Assembly (NCBI GenBank): GCA_020633975.1
Contig: JACKCR010000007.1
Span: forward strand, 186,001-250,000
Length of the DNA stretch: 64,000 bases
Direction: 5' to 3'
Source: Candidatus Eiseniibacteriota bacterium
Lineage (GTDB): Bacteria; Eisenbacteria; RBG-16-71-46; CAIMUX01
A model generated the notes under the pieces. The model searched no databases and had not been told where the DNA came from. It worked only from the letters and a program-made list of their open reading frames with translations. Position numbers and translations under genes: made by a program. How positions within the stretch are numbered: the first letter of the stretch is position 1; each line of letters begins with the position of its first letter. Shown here in pieces: positions 51,414 through 57,832 of the stretch.

Positions 51414-52790
51414 GAACGTCTCGGAGTGCACGATGCCGAGCTGCGTAACGATCCATACCTTGTAGGACGTCCCAGGAACGAGACCCTCTGGATCGCCCTG
51501 GAGCGGAACGAGCTGACTCGCACCCGACGGTACGGTTCCGAACGTCACGGCAGGCGTGATCCACGACCCGCCAACGACTCGACGTCCGATCGACCAGAGA
51601 GCCTGGTCCATGTCGAGCGAGGCAGGAGTGATGAGCACGGAAGCCATTCCGTCGGCCGGCACCCAGTCGATCGAGGGATGGGCCCCGGTTCCGACCGTGA
51701 TGAGATAGCCATCCGATCCGTCCGGTTCCGTGAGATCGAGAACGGCCGAAGCATCGAGCCCCGAGTCGAGGCCAGGCGCGGTGACGACGAAGGTAACGGA
51801 TCCCGTCGTCGAACCAGCAGTCACCGGAATCGTAGCCGCGCCACCAGACGTAGTGGCGGTCCCCGAGCCTACGCTCACCCGATCGACAGGAGAGGCGGTG
51901 ACGACGACCGTAGTGCCATCCGGGCAGGGTGCGCCGGTGTCCTGATCGAAAATGGCCACAGACAGATCCGCGGTACTCACTCCATCCGCCGCGATCGAGG
52001 ACGGGTAGATCGCCGCACTCATCGAGTAGTCGGCGCCCGAGTTTCCATGGGAGTTCCGCACGACGACGGCGTCTCCAGGCAGCACGGCAGCGACCGCGCT
52101 CCCAGAACTGGCGAGACTTCCTTGGAAGGACCACGACTTCTCACCGAGATCCACGGTGATCAGCACTTCGTCATCGCTCCACGTGTCCGTTTCCGTTCCC
52201 GGAATCTCGGCCGACATCGAAGACCCGCTGAGTGTCTTCTCGTAGTACACGTTCTCATCCTGAGACGAGACGGGACTCGCGGCGAGGAACACCTGATCGG
52301 GAGTCCCTCCATCGCCGTCGTAGTCCCACACGATCTGGAGCGGACTCCCCGGGGTGAAGAGGCCGTCATCGACCGGCTGCGAGATCACCGGATAGTCGAA
52401 GACAGGAGCGACGAACGAGCAGTTGGCAGACTCACCGCTCAGCGAAACCGATAGCGAGTACGTCTTTCCGACGGTGTAGTCGAACCCTTCGAGCACGTAC
52501 ACCGCGGACTCGGCGTTGCTGAAGAGCGATCGCATCGGAACGTTCTGTCCGTCGAAGCTCACCGTCGCCGCATTCGCTGCGGGGTCTCCCGAGTCCCAAC
52601 GCGTGACGACCACCTCGAGTGACGCTTGGTCCGAGTAGAGGCTCTGGAACGAGCCTAGGATGAGGTAGCCTTGGCCGACGCCCGCAGTGTCCCCTGGATT
52701 GGAGGACTTGTCGCTGGAACAGCCGATCTGCATGAGACCCAAGGCTGCGAAGGCACCAAGCGCCAATGTGAGCACGTGGCGTTTCGTCAT
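51405..52790 (-). CDS. Lipoprotein with Ig-like (Big_1-type) domain
   Basis: 461 residues from ATG 52790, with AGGAGCG before it. The signal peptide ends in a lipobox (LGLMQIGC), so the mature protein is lipid-modified. An IPT/Ig-like N-terminal part (YLILGSFQSLYSDQASLEVV, TYSLSVSLSGESANCSFVAP, SPLQIVWDYDGDG) is followed by an invasin-type Big_1 domain (AIYPSSIAADGVSTADLSVA, GTTVVVTASPVDRVSVGSGT, TTGSVTFVVTAPGLDSG) and a C-terminal domain (ILVTIGT-like segments, VPLQGDPEGLVPGTSYKVWI). Probably a surface-attached structural or binding protein; no enzymatic motif seen. Confidence 0.82.
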   Translation of the reverse strand: MTKRHVLTLALGAFAALGLMQIGCSSDKSSNPGDTAGVGQGYLILGSFQSLYSDQASLEVVVTRWDSGDPAANAATVSFDGQNVPMRSLFSNAESAVYVLEGFDYTVGKTYSLSVSLSGESANCSFVAPVFDYPVISQPVDDGLFTPGSPLQIVWDYDGDGGTPDQVFLAASPVSSQDENVYYEKTLSGSSMSAEIPGTETDTWSDDEVLITVDLGEKSWSFQGSLASSGSAVAAVLPGDAVVVRNSHGNSGADYSMSAAIYPSSIAADGVSTADLSVAIFDQDTGAPCPDGTTVVVTASPVDRVSVGSGTATTSGGAATIPVTAGSTTGSVTFVVTAPGLDSGLDASAVLDLTEPDGSDGYLITVGTGAHPSIDWVPADGMASVLITPASLDMDQALWSIGRRVVGGSWITPAVTFGTVPSGASQLVPLQGDPEGLVPGTSYKVWIVTQLGIVHSETFVP

Positions 52791-52959
52791 GAGCACGCTC
52801 CTTCCGGAAGTCGAGAACCTCTCCCGAACCGACGAGAACGCCGTAGCCACGAGACGAGCCGGAGCGGCGTGTCGGTCGTCGGAGTTCTTATCGACGACAC
52901 GCGTACCCGCTCTTTAGACATAGGTCGTCAAGTCACTTGTTGAAACGGACACACGCACA

Positions 52960-52995
52960 ACGGGCGCTTCCCCCCTCTCGGAGGGAAGCGCCCGT
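52960..52995 (-). terminator. Stem-loop terminator after the propeller gene
   Basis: ACGGGCGCTTCCC (52960-52972) and GGGAAGCGCCCGT (52983-52995) pair over 13 bases, with a 10-base loop that can itself form extra pairs. On the minus strand it follows the propeller stop by about 80 bases and is followed by a T/G-rich run (TTGTGCGTGTGTCCGTTT). It also lies upstream of the lipoprotein gene, so it separates the two. Confidence 0.65.
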
Positions 52996-53072
52996 GGGTT
53001 CGGTCGGCGAAAATGGTGACTCGCCTTCGTTCGTACGCGCATCGGCCCCGATCAGGGTGGAGCCGATGGCGG

Positions 53073-55466
53073 TCAACGGATCAACGTCATGCTCCGGCGC
53101 ACCGCACCACGCGACGTCTCGAGACGGTAGTAGTACACACCCGCCGGCATCGGGCGGAGATCTCGGTCACGACCGTCCCATGCGACGCTGTGGCTTCCGG
53201 GAGTCGAGCTACCGTTCCACAGCTCGCGCACGAGTCGACCGGAAACGTCGAACACGTCGATCCGCACCTGATCTGCGCCTTCGAGCGAGTAGGAGATGTC
53301 CGTCTGGTTGGTAAACGGATTCGGCCAGTTCTGCTCGAGCCGGATCGGAGCCGGGCCATCCTGATCTGCGATTCCGGCAGGATCGTTCAGCGGAACCGTG
53401 AGCACGGCGATCCCACGGCTGGCACAGGCCAACCACAGCTCGTAGCCACCGGGGACTTCCCGAACCTCCGCGTCCCAGATCTGCTCGTGCGGCAGCCCCT
53501 CCGCGCGGGTGATCGTTCCGAACTCGGTTCCGTCGAACCAGACGAGTGCGCGCTCGAACCCCTGGCTGTTGAAGTTCGTGAACCAGACCGTACCATCGGG
53601 TGCGACCGCAAGCGGCGTCACTTGATCGGCGGGCATATCCGAGTTGCTCGAATGCCACCACTGGTGGGTTCCGCTCTCCGCGTCCACACGGAAGAGACCT
53701 TCCGTGCTTCCCACCCACGCGACGCCGTCCGGCCCGACCGCGACTTCGGTGAGAACGTCGTGCTGCGGGTTGAGCTCCGGGAAGTCAGCATTCTCCATCG
53801 AGTACCGATAGTCCCCATCGGTCCGCACCACCTCTAGATTCGCACACGCCCAGACCGTGCCGGCACGGGAAGGATCGGGCTTGATGTTCGCGCCCCAGCC
53901 CGCGATCGGGACTGAGTGGAACCCGGTCTCGTCGTGGTAGCGAAGGCTGAAGTACGTACCCACGGTCCAGAGCTTCCCATCGGAGCCGAGTGCGATCCCC
54001 TCGGAGGAGGAACCCGTCTCATACGTGATGTATGACGAGCCATCCCACTCCCGGATGCCATTGTTCGTGGGGTTGAAGGAGACCCGTCCAACGGCATCGT
54101 TCCACGCGATCGCCGCTGCGTTGTCGCAGGGGAACGGCCAGTCCTCTCCCAGACCGTAGGTCTCGACATTGTGCCCGTGCCAGCGCTCCCCATCGAACTG
54201 CACGATCCCGCCGATTCCCGGCGCGCCGTTGTTCGCCATCCAAACATCGCCGTTCGGAGCGATCGTGAGGTCTTCCACCCAGTAGTCCATCTGAGAGGTG
54301 TTGGAGACACGGTAGCGCTGCCACTGTCCGGTCTCCGCATCCCGGCGCGCCGCACCACCGTTTCCAGAAACCCAAACGTTCCCAGACTCGTCCATGTCGA
54401 TGCCGTACGTGAAGGCACCATCACGCCAACGGCCGAGATTGCTCCAGGTGGTTCCGTCGTAGTGGAACGCGTCGTTGTTCGGGCCGATGAGAAGACACGC
54501 GCCGTTCCCCATGGCACGGAAGGCAAGGTAGTCGTTTCCTCCACCCCACGGGGGCGTTGCGGGATTCCCGAACGTGCCGTCGGGACGGAGGTAGTCGAGC
54601 GCGTACGGCTGACCAGGGGTCGTGTAGCGCGTGACCCACATGTTTCCAGCATCGTCGACGGCGTTCTCGCCCTGGATCTCCATGATCGTGCCCGCAGAAC
54701 TCGTGCGCGGGTGCTCGGTAAAGGTCTCGGTATCGCTGTCGTAGCTCACGATCCCAAAGGTGTCGTCGATCCAGATCTCGTATCCGCCACCGGGCTTGGG
54801 CTGAATGGCGACGGTCTCGCAGAGTACCCACCCGGGCCAACCGTCGGCTTCGACGTCGTAGCTCCACGCCTTCCACTCGTTGGTTCCTGGCCGATAGCGC
54901 ACGAGTCCGCCTCCGCCCCACGAGACGCTGCGGCAAGCGAACCAAACAGACCCATCGGGTGCGACCCCGACGTCGTACGTCCGCCCGCCTGGAAGCGGAG
55001 AGTTGCCAGCGTCGTACCGTACGATGGACTCCGGCCCCACGTCGGGTTCGTAATGGAGCGCACCACGCCAGGTTCCCATCCAGAGACCGCCGTTTCCGTC
55101 CGGCACGAAGTCACTGATGCGGGCCGATCCAGTGAGCGCAGGATCCCCGATCACCGGATAGTCCACGTTCGAGACATTGACCCAGCGGTTCTCCGCCTCG
55201 ATGAAGTTCGCGAACCCTCCCTCCTCGAAAGAGGGGACGTACCCGCCCAGATAGAGCATGCCGCTCGGGTCGATCCAAAGCCCGTCGCTGTAGTCGCCCT
55301 GCACGCCCGTGTTGCCGGTTGTGTAGTACTTCCAGGAATAGCTGTCGGGCGCCGCAAGTGCGGAGCCTGCGAGCGCGAGCACTCCACAAACGGCCACGAC
55401 CGTAGCTCCGGCGACACCCCGCCGGAACCCGACTCCTCGCGAACGGTCGATTCGGATGTCTCTCAT
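53073..55466 (-). CDS. Secreted beta-propeller (two-component-regulator-propeller-like) protein with sorting domain
   Basis: 797 residues. Signal peptide (AGATVVAVCGVLALAGSALA, cleavage before APDS). About ten to twelve blade repeats follow, each with a G-x-[VL]-W-[VFM] core: GGLWMGTWRGAL, DGSVWFACRSVSW, GNMWVTRYTTPG, GNVWVSGNGGAA, GDVWMANNGAPG, GKLWTVGTYFSL, DGVAWVGSTEGLF, DGTVWFTNFNSQG. These match Reg_prop-type propellers without any kinase domain. The C terminus is a FlgD-like sorting domain (WPNPFTNQTDISYSLEGADQ, IDVFDVSGRLVREL, MPAGVYYYRLETSRG). It is likely exported to or through the outer membrane. Ligand unknown. Confidence 0.88.
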   Translation of the reverse strand: MRDIRIDRSRGVGFRRGVAGATVVAVCGVLALAGSALAAPDSYSWKYYTTGNTGVQGDYSDGLWIDPSGMLYLGGYVPSFEEGGFANFIEAENRWVNVSNVDYPVIGDPALTGSARISDFVPDGNGGLWMGTWRGALHYEPDVGPESIVRYDAGNSPLPGGRTYDVGVAPDGSVWFACRSVSWGGGGLVRYRPGTNEWKAWSYDVEADGWPGWVLCETVAIQPKPGGGYEIWIDDTFGIVSYDSDTETFTEHPRTSSAGTIMEIQGENAVDDAGNMWVTRYTTPGQPYALDYLRPDGTFGNPATPPWGGGNDYLAFRAMGNGACLLIGPNNDAFHYDGTTWSNLGRWRDGAFTYGIDMDESGNVWVSGNGGAARRDAETGQWQRYRVSNTSQMDYWVEDLTIAPNGDVWMANNGAPGIGGIVQFDGERWHGHNVETYGLGEDWPFPCDNAAAIAWNDAVGRVSFNPTNNGIREWDGSSYITYETGSSSEGIALGSDGKLWTVGTYFSLRYHDETGFHSVPIAGWGANIKPDPSRAGTVWACANLEVVRTDGDYRYSMENADFPELNPQHDVLTEVAVGPDGVAWVGSTEGLFRVDAESGTHQWWHSSNSDMPADQVTPLAVAPDGTVWFTNFNSQGFERALVWFDGTEFGTITRAEGLPHEQIWDAEVREVPGGYELWLACASRGIAVLTVPLNDPAGIADQDGPAPIRLEQNWPNPFTNQTDISYSLEGADQVRIDVFDVSGRLVRELWNGSSTPGSHSVAWDGRDRDLRPMPAGVYYYRLETSRGAVRRSMTLIR

Positions 55467-55916
55467 GTATCACTTCCCCCTTCCCTGGAGAGGCCGAATG
55501 GCTGGTGGGGACACCACCGTGACCGCAGACCTCGACAGGGCGAATGTTGCGCGGATCGGACTCGTGCGTCCGCTCGGCCTCGATCTGCGCTGCGTCCGTG
55601 CGGACGTAGCTAGCTATGAGACCCGGAACGGAGTCGGCGTACCGGGGGATGGGCATCTACGGAACGGACGCACTCGAGCCGGAAGACGTCGCCGGGAACC
55701 ATGAGCAAACCCTTGGAGTCCCGCCCCCTCTGCATCCGTGGATGGAAGCAAGTATCCTGATACGAGATTCCTCGGCCAATACGGGCGATCCCGTACAGGA
55801 AACGAAAACGGCACCTGGATCGCAGGTGCCGCGGTCGCAGGTGCCCGTGGTCGCAAGTGCCGAGATTGGGTCGAAGCGGGCTGACAGCCCAGCGCGCGGG
55901 GCTACCGCGGTGGGCC
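55467..55916. other. Intergenic, repeats and a terminator, no gene seen
   Basis: About 450 bases between the propeller gene start and the FmdB stop, both on the minus strand. ORFs look like shadows. 55810-55857 holds three near copies of TCGCAGGTGCC (the third is TCGCAAGTGCC) at 55820, 55835 and 55851. The first forms the terminator described separately. No clear promoter for the propeller gene. Confidence 0.45.
55810..55830 (-). terminator. Rho-independent terminator for the FmdB-like gene
   Basis: GGCACCTG (55810-55817) pairs with CAGGTGCC (55823-55830) over a 5-base loop. Read on the minus strand the stem is followed by GTTTTCGTTTCC, an interrupted T tract. It lies 87 bases after the FmdB-like stop. 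Confidence 0.65.
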
Positions 55917-56117
55917 TCAGGTGAACCCACCGGAACCACAGCCGCCACCGCCGTCGAATCCCCCCCCACCACTGCCGGTCGAAAAGGCGGACACCTCCCG
56001 GAGCGCCGTGAACTCGCCGCAGTCCGGGCAAGTGGCCGGCTCGTCCCGCTCGGCCATGGTCCGCATCAGCGTGAAGCCCGTGTTGCAGCTGGGGCAGTGA
56101 TACTCGTAGAACGGCAT
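55917..56117 (-). CDS. FmdB-type zinc-ribbon protein
   Basis: 66 residues. MPFYEYHCPSC (C8, C11) and ATCPDCGEF (C30, C33) form the FmdB/CxxC_CxxC_SSSS zinc ribbon; a Gly/Ser-rich tail (STGSGGGGFDGGGGCGSGGF) follows, as in many members. AGGAGAG precedes the ATG. FmdB proteins were named from a formamidase operon of Methylophilus, but the general role is unknown. It is monocistronic here, ending at the terminator at 55810-55830. Gly-rich tail with one extra Cys has no known use. Confidence 0.88.
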   Translation of the reverse strand: MPFYEYHCPSCNTGFTLMRTMAERDEPATCPDCGEFTALREVSAFSTGSGGGGFDGGGGCGSGGFT

Positions 56118-56282
56118 TTGGCTGCTCTCCTCAGTGAAGAAGTCCGACCGGACCCCGGTCGGCCGCCGTCCTCACCTAGTCGATGGTGCATGGGGACGGT
56201 CTGAGACCCGGTCGGTGTCTTCCCTCGCATGTCGCGGAAGAGACGCGACCAGGCCCCATCTGGTTACTGTACTTGGACGAGA

Positions 56283-56786
56283 TCACTCGCAGAAGATCCG
56301 AACGACGTCCCCATCCGAGGAATCGACGTCCACGGACAACTCACGCAGCGCCTCGATGAGCGCCTCGCCCTCGAGCTCTCCGAGCTTGGACAAGTCGATA
56401 CCCTTCTCGGTGATTTTCTCTTTCGCGTCGTTCGGCAGAACCGTCGAGAGCTTGAGTCCGGCCCGCACGAGCTGGAGCGGAACGCGAATGTTCACCTCGT
56501 CCCCGTCAGAGCTGTTGACGAGAATTCGGAGGTACTTGGGCATCGTCCCCTTTCCTCCTGAGCTGCCCGTCCCCCCGCCCGGCTGAACCAGCACGGCGGT
56601 TCGGACACCCGCATCGGCTGCGGCTTCCTCGGAACTGGCGAAGGCCCCTGCGTCGGACCTACCCGCGTCTGAACCTCGCTGTGTGGAGCCGCCGAGCTTC
56701 TCCATCAGTCGCTGGGCCTCCTCCGCCGTGATCTTCCCCTCGCCGAGCATGTCGAGGATCTGTCGGTACTCTTTCGGGAACGTCAT
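56283..56786 (-). CDS. SHOCT-like domain protein (YvlB/LiaX-type N terminus)
   Basis: 167 residues from ATG 56786, with a strong GGAGG. The N terminus EYRQILDMLGEGKITAEEAQ RLMEKL is the short helix pair found at the start of DUF4097/YvlB-like and LiaX-like envelope-stress proteins. A Gly/Ser-rich linker leads to a conserved second domain: LRILVNSSDGDEVNIRVPLQ and LVRAGLKLSTVLPN, ending VDVDSSDGDVVRIFCE. It lies third in the DUF2089 operon (95-base gap to the small membrane gene). A role in sensing envelope or membrane stress would fit the family, but is not shown here. Confidence 0.75.
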   Translation of the reverse strand: MTFPKEYRQILDMLGEGKITAEEAQRLMEKLGGSTQRGSDAGRSDAGAFASSEEAAADAGVRTAVLVQPGGGTGSSGGKGTMPKYLRILVNSSDGDEVNIRVPLQLVRAGLKLSTVLPNDAKEKITEKGIDLSKLGELEGEALIEALRELSVDVDSSDGDVVRIFCE

Positions 56787-56880
56787 CGGAACCTCCTTGC
56801 GTCGCCCGGCACGACCGCCGCCGGGAAACATCAGCCTTGCCGACGATCGTCGACCAATTGCTGACCGTTTACTTTGCTGA

Positions 56881-57138
56881 CTAAAAGAACCGAAGCGCGA
56901 TCCGCGGGCCATCGTGGGCGTTCAGATTCACCACGAGACCGCGCAAGGCACCCATCAAACGCAACACCACGAGAACCCGCTCGAGCCACGGAACACGGTG
57001 CGGACTCGGTCGCCCCGAGACCCAGGCCGCGATCCAGACCGCAAGCCACACGAGAAAGGCGATCGGCCAGAGGAGAAACAGAGGGATCGGGATAGGAACG
57101 GGCCCGATCCAGGCGACGAGCAGAGCTGGCGGCATCAT
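56881..57138 (-). CDS. Small membrane protein of the DUF2089 operon
   Basis: 85 residues. The ATG at 57138 overlaps the DUF2089 stop as ATGA (57135-57138). The first half is one or two hydrophobic helices (PALLVAWIGPVPIPIPLFLL, PIAFLVWLAVWIAAWVSG); the second half is basic then amphipathic (RVPWLERVLVVLRLMGALRG) and ends in LRFF. No family recognised with certainty; membrane proteins of this size commonly accompany DUF2089 and DUF4097/SHOCT-like genes. Probably the membrane partner of the two soluble proteins (inference). Confidence 0.7.
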   Translation of the reverse strand: MMPPALLVAWIGPVPIPIPLFLLWPIAFLVWLAVWIAAWVSGRPSPHRVPWLERVLVVLRLMGALRGLVVNLNAHDGPRIALRFF

Positions 57139-57485
57139 GTCAGCCGCTCCAACGCCTGCTCGACCGAGATCTCCCCCCGGGCCAGTTGCTCCAAGACCAA
57201 CGTGTTCGGACCGCGAACCTCGAACGCCCGGTCCAGCTCCCGAACGATCGCGTTGAGCCGGTTCTTGACGGTCGGGTAGCTGATGCCGAACAGCTTCTCC
57301 ATCTGCTTGATCGAGCCGTGACTCCGAAGGAACGCCACGGCAAACACCTGATCCGCGAGCGACAAGCGCCCCAGAGCGGAGACCTCGAAGGCCCCTTCGA
57401 CTTGAACGCCACACTCGTCGCACCGCATCCGCTCGATCTTCATCGCGTGACCACAGCCGCTGCACTTGACGTCGGAAACATCCAT
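57135..57485 (-). CDS. DUF2089 family zinc-ribbon/HTH regulator
   Basis: 116 residues from ATG 57485, chosen because AGGAGG lies 5 bases before it (an in-frame ATG at 57503 has none). Zinc ribbon C8, C11, C22, C25 (CSGCGHAMKIERMRCDECG), then FEVSALGRLSLADQVFAVAF, the HTH GSIKQMEKLFGISYPTVKNR LN and a C-terminal helical SHOCT-like end (ARGEISVEQALERL). DUF2089 proteins look like transcription regulators. The promoter of this gene carries a palindrome over its -10 box (57503-57515), so it may repress itself, the membrane gene and the SHOCT-like gene. Confidence 0.88.
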   Translation of the reverse strand: MDVSDVKCSGCGHAMKIERMRCDECGVQVEGAFEVSALGRLSLADQVFAVAFLRSHGSIKQMEKLFGISYPTVKNRLNAIVRELDRAFEVRGPNTLVLEQLARGEISVEQALERLT

Positions 57486-57502
57486 ACTCGCCTCCTGTGA
57501 CA

Positions 57503-57536
57503 TCGATATTATCGACCTGTAGATTGATTATTTCAA
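57503..57536 (-). promoter_or_regulatory. Sigma-70-type promoter with palindromic operator for the DUF2089 operon
   Basis: On the minus strand: -35 TTGAAA (57536-57531), 17-base spacer, -10 GATAAT (57513-57508). A perfect palindrome TCGATA-T-TATCGA (57503-57515) lies over the -10 box. The expected mRNA start is near 57501, about 15 bases before the ATG. Confidence 0.7.
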
Positions 57537-57832
57537 GATCGAACTTGATTTTATTTAACTGAGGCGATCAAGTGCGAGTGGCGGCTGAATTCCAATGGGG
57601 AGTTACGCTGGGCGGGAGGTGTGGGGTAGGGATCAGCCCATGGGCCGGACTGCCGTCGGTCGTTTGGCGGGAGGGTTGTGGATCGCAAAATGTGCCGGGG
57701 CTCGATCCCGGACGGCGTAAGGCCCAGCCGCCCCGCGACTTAGCGCTGCAAGACGGCCCGAAGCAGGCTCTCTTGTAACTTTCTGTGCCGTAGTAAGTTA
57801 GGCGATCCGGAACATTTTCCGCGCCACAACCA
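57537..57832. other. Intergenic, GC-rich and possibly structured, no gene seen
   Basis: Between the DUF2089 promoter and the vWA gene stop. After an AT-rich start the rest is G-rich on the plus strand and has a hairpin CCGGG-GCTCGAT-CCCGG (57695-57711). The hairpin resembles a tRNA T-arm, but its loop lacks the TTC and no acceptor or anticodon arms pair, so it is not a tRNA. The 100-codon minus-strand ORF across it looks random. Confidence 0.4.

Noticed and set aside
54171-55613. 480-codon plus-strand ORF across the propeller gene
   Set aside because: Antisense shadow; runs past the true gene start into intergenic DNA.
57695-57711. Hairpin resembling a tRNA T-arm
   Set aside because: Loop is GCTCGAT rather than TTCRANY, and no acceptor, D or anticodon arm pairs upstream.
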